64,000 nt of DNA. It comes from Allacma fusca. Lineage: Eukaryota; Arthropoda; Collembola; Symphypleona; Sminthuridae. Made by a program: the position numbers and the translations under genes. The stretch's first letter is position 1; the number at the start of each line of letters is the position of its first letter. The notes beneath the pieces were generated by a model. That model did no database searches, was not told where the DNA came from, and saw only the letters and a program-made list of their open reading frames with translations. This document shows, one piece after another, positions 23,401 to 33,400 of the stretch. The DNA lies in the NCBI GenBank assembly GCA_947179485.1, contig OX359247.1:48953131-49017130 (forward strand). Reading direction: 5' to 3'.

Positions 23401-25037
23401 TTCAAGTGGTTCGGTGTTTTTATTTGAGGATGAATTTAAGTTTCCTTTGCCTCTTCACCGACGATAATTGTAATGTTGGGAGAGCATACAGTAATTAATC
23501 ATCTCCCTCAGTAATATTACTGTCAGTAAAAAATTAGATACATGGTACACATGGTATGCATGCGCACGTGTATGTACATATAAAGAATTTACTTTTGAAT
23601 GAAATATTTGCATATCTCAAATCTCAACGTATGGAGATAAATGTACTTAGGCATTTTTGTTTTTTCTTCTTCTTCCAGATTTTGATTTTTGCAGAAGGTA
23701 CAGACTTTTCTGCTGAATCCAAAGCAAAGAGTGACTCTTTCGCTCATAAAAACGGATTGACGCCGTATGACTTCGTCTTGCATCCTCGCACGACTGGATT
23801 CACTTACCTCGCCCAGAAGATGCGTGAAAGTGAGAGCAGTCTTAAATGTTTCAATGTTCTGTAATGAATATAGATTAATTAATTAATTACTTAATTTAAT
23901 TAAAATCCTTACTTGACTATTTCAGACAATCAACTTGACGCTGTTTACGATATGACAATAGCTTATCCGAAGGTAAGACATACTGTAGATAATTACATAA
24001 TATAATAATTATCATAGAGCTAGAAGGAAAGTTAAGGAAATATTAATTGTGAAACCTTGACTATTTCCCAGACACTTAAGGAAAGTTAAGGAAATATTAA
24101 TTGTGAAACCTTGACTATTTCCCAGACACTTCCTGAATGTGAGCTGGATATTCTTCAGGGAAAATTTCCACAAGAGGTTCATTTCAATATAAAAAGGTAA
24201 TTGAGCAAAATTAGAACAAATAGTATCAGTTTTTAAGTACCACTGTAAATAAGTTTCTAAAGGAGTTAATTATGCATAGCTATGTGGATAACGTATTTCA
24301 AGTTAAATTATGCACTACTTAAATATGCACATACCCTATGAGTACGTTAGAATTAACAGTTGGAATTAATGTGTATTTACACATTCCTTCTTTGCATGAA
24401 TTATGAGCTTAGGCTTGTAATTGCTATTGTGCTGATTTATTACTTGACTTGTTATGTGAATCGTATGTCACAGAGTTGTAGGTTGGGGTACCTGGGGACT
24501 AAATTTTACATGGTCATTACACTGTAGTGTTACAATTTAGCATTATTTTAAGATTAAGTGACATTTTCACTGCATCCTATATGTATCTATATTAAAACAC
24601 GAAAGCCAAGTACTACCAGATGAATTGAAGGTTCTTTTTTTTGGAGTAATTAAATTGTATCTACTCAATATGCACACATTAGGTACAAGACGTCTAGTCT
24701 GCCCGTAGAGGAGCTTCAATTGAAGACTTGGTGTGAGGACCGTTGGGGTGAGAAGGAAAACTCATTAAAGAAATTCTATGGGATGGAGAAACGGAAGGAA
24801 TTCAGCGAGGACTCAAGATGTGAAGCACCATGGAATGCCATGTATTTGGCGTTGTTTTTTTGGACATTATTCACATTCGCTGCTAAATATTTCTTCTTCA
24901 CATCCACTCTTGCATTCTATTGGGTGATTTTTTGTACAGTTGGGTTTGTCCTAGTCTCTTATTTTACAGATGGAATTCAACAGATTGAGATCAGCCTGCA
25001 TTCTGCAAACTCAAATCTGCAGAAAAATATCCAGTAG
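20481..25037 (+). CDS. LCLAT1: LCLAT1-like lysophospholipid acyltransferase, seven exons
   Basis: Exons 20481-20530, 20637-20742, 22884-23201, 23679-23829, 23926-23972, 24126-24196 and 24683-25037 give 365 residues. The family (lysocardiolipin/lysophosphatidylinositol acyltransferase 1) transfers acyl-CoA chains to lysophospholipids in the ER and mitochondria-associated membrane. The catalytic NHX4D motif is at residues 81-87 (NHRNRLD). The acceptor-binding EGTD motif is at 164-167, followed by a conserved LHPRTTGF stretch. WxEDRWGEKE is typical of the LCLAT1 C-terminal half. One or two membrane helices lie near residues 285-345. Length is close to the vertebrate protein. The start Met is the first of MKGILFVFLWY, an N-terminal hydrophobic segment. 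Intron 5 contains a 54-bp tandem duplication that duplicates the 3' splice site; only the second copy keeps the frame. Confidence 0.92.
20805..20848 (+). repeat. 22-bp tandem duplication in LCLAT1 intron 2
   Basis: Two identical adjacent copies of a 22-bp unit starting TGTGCTATTTGC, followed by a short partial third copy. It lies 60 bp past the exon 2 donor and has no visible function. Confidence 0.8.
24024..24131 (+). repeat. 54-bp tandem duplication spanning a splice acceptor
   Basis: Copies at 24024-24077 and 24078-24131 are identical by eye. Each includes the pyrimidine-rich TATTTCCCAG acceptor and the first bases (ACACTT) of LCLAT1 exon 6. Use of the first acceptor would add sequence with an in-frame TAA six codons in, so the second acceptor must be used for a full-length protein. 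Confidence 0.9.
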
Positions 25038-28000
25038 GATGAGGAAATACTTTTGAATATCTGTACGTTACATTATGGTACTTATATTGTTAGTTAGTGT
25101 CAAATATAAGGAGGGAGAAAGGAGATCAATACTTTCATTGCTGCTATAACCTGTAGTGTAGTGATAGGTCCGGAGCAGTTTTGAATTACTTGTATAAGAG
25201 CTCAATTTTTTTTCCAAACATTATATATTTTTTACTGTAAGCGTTCCTTTTTGCAACTTTTTTGCTCTCTATCATCCAAGGTTTGTTTATTATTTTGACA
25301 TGACACTGATTCCAAAGACAAATATATTTACGTGTATGATATTTCCTTCTAGTACTTTGGGTAAAAGCTATTGATATACATACGTACTACGTTGATAGGA
25401 TGTTCCGTAAAATGTCAGCCATTATGTAAACAGAACTTCCCGTAAATACTCTTTAAGTGATCATTTGTTATCGTACACACTACTATGCAAGAGCATAACA
25501 TTTACATAGAAATTAGATAATGTTGAAACGGAAAAAATGTATATTTAGTAATAATAATAATAAATAACCCTTGTATCGTACAAGCAATCACTGAGGTTAA
25601 TGATACTGATGTACAACAGTACAAGAACTTAATCCCTTATAAAACCCAGAGAAGTGTAATATGTATTTGTTAAGAGAAGGTCCCTATACAATATACCCTT
25701 CAAATTATTGTGATACTCTAAAACAATATTTAAATACCTTCAAGTGTTAATAAATGTACTACTGTAGGACGATGGCTCGGTCTAAGAAAACTATTCTTAT
25801 AAAATGTACTGATAGTGAGTTTCGTCAGGTTAGCACGAATTCAGCTACTCTTGTAATAAAAGCCACTTGTAAAAACATGAAGCTGGAATTCCCGTGAATA
25901 AATTGAACTTAATTTTGTGAATATTTTATTGTACATTATTATTGTTCTCGGCATTCACATTAGTGGTAATTCATTTGAATTGTTCCATACTACTTGGTTT
26001 ATTGTCCTTTTGCAAATCACAATTTACGGAAGTTTTTCTCGCTCCATTTGGGAACTAACAATAATAAAAACATTAATAATTATTATCCGAGCAAGTTCCT
26101 AACCCTAACCCAGGAATTAACACTTACCCATTGAATAACATGATTCTTCAAACCTTGTTTTCTTCTTCGCTTTTTAGTGCAACATAAATTTTGAATTTTA
26201 TTTTCAGTATGTATTTTAATAGTATTCCTCTTGTTATTGTCCAAGTCTTGTCAATGGGTAGGAAATTAATTGCTTTAATTTTTTTAAATTGAGGCATTAA
26301 AAATGTAAAAAATATAATCACAAATCCAGAAAATAGTATCGATACATCCAACTCGAAAAATTAAGGATTATTCGAGGATACTACAACCCGGGATTTTGGA
26401 CATGTAACTAGAAGAAAGTGCCAGTGAAAAGAATAATAATTTTATTATAATAAATAAATAAGAAACTTCAAGCTAAGTTTAGTTTAATCATTTAATTATT
26501 GTAGAAAATCTGAAAAAACTTTATACTAAATGAGAAAAGTGAACAAGCCATGGTCAGGCGGCCCTCATCTCATAAAGCAAAGCAAATTGGGCACTCTGTG
26601 TAAATAAATCTATAAAATATCCTCAAATTAAAAACTGTCTGTCCACACCTCCTTGGAGCTATACAGTAATCCAGACTAAACATAAGAAATAAAATTATAG
26701 AAAAAAATTACTCAATAGTAAAACATAAAGGAGCATTTAAAACATGTATTTCCGACTTCTGGTGCTGGGACGGCCAACAAAACAAAACAATTTCAATTTA
26801 GAGAGCACTATAGAGTCTGGAATAGAGCTTGTGAAAATCCTGCCTCAATGGAACCCTTGATCTGTAAGTAGTGACGGCGCGAAAACTCGTGTGCTCAGAG
26901 GCAAAACGAACTAAAAAAGAGAAAGGTATAATTATTTTAAATTATCCGAAGAAAATAGTCAATTTGACTTGGGAGAGACAAAATAATTCCTATATTTATC
27001 ATTACAAAAACCTTAAATTGACATCCTAAAAAAGTACGCGTGTCTATTTTAATTACAGTCTCCAGCCCATTTTAGTTCCTTCACTCTGGGTAATATTATG
27101 TAACTCATGTACATACATACACTTGACCGTGGGGAAAAACAGGAAAAATATTTACACACTTAAATTAAATAAGCGCTTTACTTTACAGCTGTGGTCCTGC
27201 TGTGTGTCATACTCAATTCCACTTTTGTTACCATCACTGCATGATAACCGCAACTACGAGTACGACCGTCTTATTTGCCTAAGTATGTAAACGTGAACGA
27301 GAGAAATCAGCATCCAATCAAGACTGCGGAAATGATAGGAGGACTTTTATTCTCCCTCGTACGTTTACGTTTTTGTACTTTCATTTTTTTCACTTTACCT
27401 GTACCTTCTCACTCTCACCTCAGCAGTAATTATGTATTTGCTTCCTCCATCTGTTTTTAGTCGTAGTCAAGACTGGCTATTTTTTTCTATTAGATAGAGT
27501 GGATATTTAACGCCAAGTATAATTATTATAATTTATTTATCCAAGATTAAATGCATACATGCATCTGTAGTCACAACTCTCATCTCCAATATAGTCACGT
27601 TATATAGTTATATTTTTTAATTAGGAGAGATAATTCTCACACGCAAGTTTCCGACTTTCACCTGCAAAAAAAACAGCCGTCAAACCTATCCTAATTGGGT
27701 AATAATAATTATTTCACAAACTGTGTTGTGGAAGCAACAAATTGTTTTTAATAAAGACCCATTATCTGATAACGCTTATCTCTCGCTCTTATACTGTATG
27801 ATAACCAGAACACGTTTTTAAATGTAAAGTGTCCAGGGCATGCGAGTATTGCTTCAAAAATTTGTGAATTTTTCATGGAATATCTTTCAAGAATCACTAG
27901 GATTACAAATTTAAATTATTATTCTAAGGTAAGCTTTGAGTTCGCAACTTGGGAAATACAGATATCAGCTCGGATTTGTTAAAAGCGTTTTAAGGGATCT

Positions 28001-28066
28001 GAGACGATGAGTTTGAACAAATGCAGTTTTTAGTGTAATTTAAGATAATTATAGTGAAAAATATTT
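25038..28066. other. LCLAT1 3' region and gene-free stretch
   Basis: AT-rich sequence with possible poly(A) signals for LCLAT1 at 25559-25564 and 25749-25754. No gene, RNA gene or complete transposon was recognised between there and the FAD synthase. The sequence shortly before 28.1 kb presumably includes its promoter and an upstream exon. Confidence 0.4.
25559..25564 (+). terminator. Possible poly(A) signal for LCLAT1
   Basis: AATAAA about 520 bp after the stop codon, within an ATA-rich run. A second AATAAA is at 25749. Which is used cannot be told. Confidence 0.3.
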
Positions 28067-28111
28067 TTGTGGAAAAAAGTAATAAAACTGGACGAATTGT
28101 ATTTCTTTCAG

Positions 28112-28195
28112 AGGTCCATTGGTTCCTGTCAGCAGACTTTTAGAAACAGTCACCTGGGATTATCATACCTTCGAGATCCGAGGCTATTCAAAGAG
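28112..28195 (+). CDS. FLAD1: Probable alternative N-terminal extension of FAD synthase
   Basis: After the acceptor TTTCTTTCAG the frame continues in phase into the 28196 ATG. It encodes about 28 residues rich in Arg, Ser and Leu with few acids, like a mitochondrial targeting segment. The exon holding its start codon was not identified. Human FLAD1 has mitochondrial and cytosolic forms that differ in the same way. Confidence 0.4.
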
Positions 28196-29692
28196 ATGAG
28201 TGCTTGTAAAAATTTGTCCTCAGCTTCCCACAAGCCCAAGACGGCTGGCGTGATAGTCATTGGGGATGAAATATTGAAGGGACAAGTGCTGGACACGAAT
28301 TCTCATTACTTGGCAAAAAAATTGTATTCACTGGGGGTGAGGCTGAAAAGGGTTTCGGTCATTGGAGATTTCAGGGAAGAAATAGCCCAGGAAGTGAAAA
28401 CATTTTCGGAGCAGTTTGACTTTGTATTTACAACTGGAGGGATTGGACCCACGCATGATGACGTTACTTACGCTGGAGTTGCAATGGCTTTTAATGAACA
28501 AGTGACGCGGAATGAGAAGATGATGACCATGATTCAGAAATGGCTGGGCCATAGGGGCTACTCGGAAGACGTAATTATGCGAATGGCAGAGATGCCGTCC
28601 AGTGCTCAATTATTATTTGATCCTCAAGAGCGATCACCATTGTCCAGCTTTCCAATTGTGATTGTACGTAATGTATACGTCTTCCCAGGGATACCAAGGT
28701 TTTTAGAGTCAATGTTTCCTCGAATGGAACCAATTTTAAAAGAGCTGGGCTCAACTTTTTATAGTAACAAAGTATACGTGAATAGGGACGAACTGTCCCT
28801 TACTCCAGAGTTGGATAAAGCAGTGGAGAAATTTAAAGACAGTGTTACCTTTGGCTCGTACCCTGTCATCGGGAATCCTTACTACTCTACGAGATTTACA
28901 CTGGAATCTTCCCAGCCCGGTCATGTAGAGTCGGCCGTGCAATTTCTTCATGAAACATTACCCGAGAATAGTGTCATTGATTTCGATGATCAGCCCTTAG
29001 TTTCTGCTGGTGATAAAGTATACGCTATAGCTGATGACCCGTCTCATTCACTTCATTCTGTTGTACGGCAGGCCGTGGAGATAATCGAAGAATCGCTGGA
29101 GCAATATGGAATTGATGGTGTATGGATTTGCTTTAATGGAGGCAAAGATTGTACTGTTTTACTTCATTTGTTTTATGCAGTCGTAGCTAAGAAATACCCT
29201 CACGCCAAAGACAAATTGAACGGCCTTTGTATCACTATTGACGATCCATTCCTGGAGGTCGAGTCTTTCATGAACGATAGTGCCCAAAAGTATGGATTAA
29301 ATCTTCGAATATTCGAAGGTCCTATAAAAGCCGGGTTGAGCGAGGCTTTGGAGAAGTACCCCGGAATTAGGGCAGTTTTAATGGGAACACGTCGATCAGA
29401 TCCGAGTGGAAAGAATTTAAATTATTTCCAAATGACGGACAGCTCTTGGCCTCAAGCTATGCGAGTTTCTCCGATACTTGAATGGTCTTATCAGGAACTG
29501 TGGAATTTCATAAGGTCTCTGACTCTGCCCTACTGTAAGCTGTATGACCAGGGCTTCACCTCTTTAGGAAGCAAGAGTAACACAGCTCCAAATCCAAAGT
29601 TATTAAGAAATAGTGACCAAAATGGAACAAATAGCTACATGCCAGCTTATAAACTTGAAAATGGAACTACTGAGAGGTCGGGTCGCTGCTGA
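28196..29692 (+). CDS. FLAD1: FAD synthase (MoCF-biosynthesis plus PAPS-reductase domains)
   Basis: One exon encodes 498 residues from the ATG at 28196. The enzyme adenylylates FMN to FAD; the C-terminal PAPS-reductase-like domain is the synthase and the N-terminal MoCF-like domain is associated with FAD hydrolysis (family knowledge). Seen: the MoCF-like domain with GVIVIGDEILKGQ and TTGGIGPTHDD (about residues 17-190), then the synthase domain with FNGGKDC near residue 313, MGTRRSDP, PILEWSYQELW and LGSKSNTAPNP. The tail PAYKLENG is also typical. The frame stays open upstream to 28067 without an ATG and contains a good 3' splice site (TTTCTTTCAG ending at 28111). The upstream reading is basic and Ser/Leu-rich, so a spliced mitochondrial form is likely in addition to the short form. 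Confidence 0.93.
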   Translation: MSACKNLSSASHKPKTAGVIVIGDEILKGQVLDTNSHYLAKKLYSLGVRLKRVSVIGDFREEIAQEVKTFSEQFDFVFTTGGIGPTHDDVTYAGVAMAFNEQVTRNEKMMTMIQKWLGHRGYSEDVIMRMAEMPSSAQLLFDPQERSPLSSFPIVIVRNVYVFPGIPRFLESMFPRMEPILKELGSTFYSNKVYVNRDELSLTPELDKAVEKFKDSVTFGSYPVIGNPYYSTRFTLESSQPGHVESAVQFLHETLPENSVIDFDDQPLVSAGDKVYAIADDPSHSLHSVVRQAVEIIEESLEQYGIDGVWICFNGGKDCTVLLHLFYAVVAKKYPHAKDKLNGLCITIDDPFLEVESFMNDSAQKYGLNLRIFEGPIKAGLSEALEKYPGIRAVLMGTRRSDPSGKNLNYFQMTDSSWPQAMRVSPILEWSYQELWNFIRSLTLPYCKLYDQGFTSLGSKSNTAPNPKLLRNSDQNGTNSYMPAYKLENGTTERSGRC

Positions 29693-30438
29693 CTGCCATA
29701 ATAATTTTAGGTATAGTATTTTTTATAAAATGTGTTTTCTTCACACAATACCTATATGTGGCTTGTGGTTCAATTTATTGAAACATCAAAACAACTGGTA
29801 CTCACATCAATGCTTGATTCACTACTGAGCGGATACAAATAATTATACTTGCAGTGATTATTAAAACTGTGTAACGATAATAAATTGTAACTGAACTTAA
29901 TGCAATTTACGTATATAATTTTCAAGGAGTAAGTTTTATAAGCTTACCGTGAAAACCACTAAATACAATTTGCAATGCAAAACAGCTTGCGAGTGTAACT
30001 ACGATTCTATGATTCGCATCACACAAACAATTACATGTACCTGTAAAAACAATTTTAGTCTTTACTAATCTTTGAAATAAGTGACATTACTATGAAAATA
30101 CATAATCAGTCTTAACTTTAGATTTTAGAATACAGTAGTTGTACAAATAATAATTACAAATTACAGTTACGTATTTAAAAAAAACTGACCGAATTTTAAA
30201 GTCAGTAATTCAATTAATAAAATAATTTACGAAATTACTTTGCTTCTAAACTCAATTTCATCTAGAGTGATGCCTCCAGCCACAGTAAAAAATTCATACT
30301 CCAGTTTGTAAAAATAATACGATAAAAAGTTACAGTTTGCATATACATAATAATTGGTATAAGTACTTATACTAATAGTAAAAAGCATGGAAATACATAG
30401 TTCTAGTCTCCATACTTGAGGAAATAACTCCATAATAA
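29693..30438. other. Spacer between convergent FLAD1 and zinc-finger genes
   Basis: A 746-bp AT-rich spacer holding both 3' UTRs. A FLAD1 poly(A) signal AATAAA is at 29879-29884, 190 bp after its stop. Nothing else recognised. Confidence 0.5.
29879..29884 (+). terminator. FLAD1: Possible poly(A) signal for FLAD1
   Basis: AATAAA at a typical distance (about 190 bp) from the stop codon, in an AT-rich context. Confidence 0.45.
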
Positions 30439-33400
30439 TCACCCAAACTTTATTTGTTCAACAACTACCGATGTTACTCCTTCCTCTGTATTCCCAGCAT
30501 CATTTGTCAACCCTCCGGCATGAAATTTATCATCATGCTGATCATCATCGGCGGTGTCATGTTCAACTTTTAATATAAAGGATGGAAGCTGTTCCTCATT
30601 ATCGTCGTCATTTTCGTTAGTTTCATTTGTAGTCCCGCCCACTCTTTTTCCGTGTCTATACATGCTGTGACGACACAAACCTTTACGAGTTCTGAATTCC
30701 TCTGGACAATGTTTACATTTGAAAGGTTTCTCTCCTGTGTGAATGAATCTATGACTCCGAAGTTTGAAATCAGATGGAAATTTGGCCTCACAAAATTCAC
30801 AAGAAAATGTAGGATCATGAAGCTCTAAATGTTTTGTTAAGTTTCGCTTCCGTTTGAAACTCTTGCCACAGACATGGCACACGTAAGTAGGTCTATCAGG
30901 TTTATGAATGTATTTATGAGAGTTAAAAGAATCTCTCCTTGAAAATACTTTTCCACAAACGTCGCATATGTAAGATTCGGCTGCGTCTGAAAGAAGAATA
31001 CATTTTAAATTTCAAAATAAATAAAACCTGGATGAATTGAAACAACTGATCCAAAAACTAACCCACACTATTACAATTAATAAATACTAATGAAGCCTCA
31101 CTTACTTATGTGTGTAACTCTTAAATGAGCTAACATTTTCAACTTTCCCTTAGTACTGTACCGGCAAGTCATGCACTTCCATCTTCCCCCAACTACCTCT
31201 ACTCTAAATTCATTAGCGTACAAGAACTGGTTTCCTCAAACCCGCTGTCCACAAATTATGAGAAATTAACATCTTTAACTTGCTAATATTTATTATTAAC
31301 ACATTTGTAATGCAGTCATGTGTTGTATAGACGCATTATCTGTACTTCATTGTCCATGTTTTCTTCCTCTTCTTATTAATATTTGTATTATATTAATATT
31401 GTACTTACGCTTAAAATGAAATTTCCTAACGTGATAAAGAATCTGATGAAAGTCAGGACATTTTTCTAAACAAGAACCACAACTAAATCCATGGTAAGTT
31501 TTTTTGAAGGGGTATCGATTCTTGTACAACCAATGACCCGGGCTTACTTCCTGGTTCATGCTAACATATCTGGAAGACCCTGCATTTACCCATAAGTTTA
31601 AATTACAAGATGTCTAAAATGTTTCTCAAGTCGCATAAATAATTGAATTGCAGATAGGAATACCTTGTCTTTCATTCGCATGGCGGTTGTTGGTTCGTTT
31701 CTCACTGCCACTCGCATTATTCTTAAATTAGAGATTCTATTTAAACAGATGCGTGTATATAATGTTCAATTCGATCATTCAGTAATGTTTTTAAAGCAAG
31801 CATGCAGCGGACTCATTTGATATAGCGTAGATAATTCTTAAGAATAGCCAAAGATATTTGCTTGTCGATGAGTGAACATGGTATTTTCTGAACGACCGAC
31901 CTGGTCATATGACCTCAAAAACTTGTGGCTTACTCTGTAATATGGATTCATTCACTGTCACTACCAATATTACATAATAGCCAATCGCTTTTTATGTCAA
32001 AGTACCTTCAAGTAGATATTTAATTTGATCGGTATCATACTAATCTGGACTAGCAATGTTATTAGTTTCACATGCAAACGTTTGAATGACAGAGAAAATA
32101 ACTGATACAGCAACTATGCCCAACAGCCGTAGTGTTAAAAGTTAGTTTCTTTCGAAGCCCTGTGAAGATGTCTCTCTGCCCTAACCCCAGTTGTCCGATT
32201 TTCTGCGTTTATCCTGTGTTTCTCGTCAATATCAGAGTATAAGTAAAAGCGGAATTTTCCCCCAAAAAAACAAAAATTTGTAGAAGGAAAAACACAAAAC
32301 CAAGAAATGTATAATTTGTCCTGAAATACTTAGAGTAAAAATCTGTAATTTTGGTTTCTTATTTACTTCAAGGGACAACTTCAACTCTAAGAAGCTCAGG
32401 AATATCCTGGTTAAATCGGACTCCTGCCCGGCTGGTATCTGTGTAAAACAGCTCGAGAAAAATGCAAGAATGCATTCAGAGACAGTCTACTAGTTCAGTG
32501 CACATAGCCATACAGTCGAGAGCAAACGTAAATTTAAAACGAATTAGCCTGTTTAGTAGTAATGACCAGTAAGCATGATAGATGAAGGCTCTAATCAAAT
32601 TTGTATTTACCAAGTAAAAATATTTTGATCATTATTATTTTTGTGCCATTCATATGCTGTTCATATGCCACACGAATTTGATATAAAATGTATGAAATAT
32701 TAGGGGAAAATACTTATAACTGCAAACTTGCCGGTACGCATGAAAGTTGTTTTGGCTCAGAAACACTCCAAAATTCAAAATTTGATTCCACAAAATTAAT
32801 ATGCTGGAAGTTTTTAACTTCAAGCTAAATATCTAGAGTTAATAATATATAATACTTTCCATTTGCCTTGTTGGGTAGTCTAAATAAACTATAATAATGC
32901 CAGAACATAAATCCAACTCATTTTGTCATTTTTCTCTCAGCAATTAAAGCAAATTCAAACCAAGAACTTACTCGACTTAGTTGTTACAATCGACATATGA
33001 ATATTCCTTATGTGGACGATGGTTTTTGATTTCACCTTTCGGGAGAAACCACACAGGGAACAAACATATTTACCGTCAACAAGATTAACGTTGTACTTCC
33101 CTCCATACACGAACTTATTTGGTTCAATTTCTGATAGTCTCAAGTTTCTTCTAATGACATTTTTATCTAAAAGTAAAATAGAAGATAAACATTTTCGAAA
33201 AATTAAAAATGGATTACACTTCAGTAAAAAACAATGATGATGTGATAACAACAACTTCAAACAATTTATAATACCAGTAATAACAATAATTATTATTGTA
33301 GCCAGAAAAGCAAAAATTAAGCTTGAGGTTATTTAGGCGTACTGTTGCATCTTGCATCCGTTTGTAGAACGGGTGGGCTTCATTGAATTTAAAAAAATAT

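Noticed and set aside
28328-28951. Minus-strand open frames opposite FAD synthase
   Set aside because: Shadows of the well-supported coding frame on the + strand.
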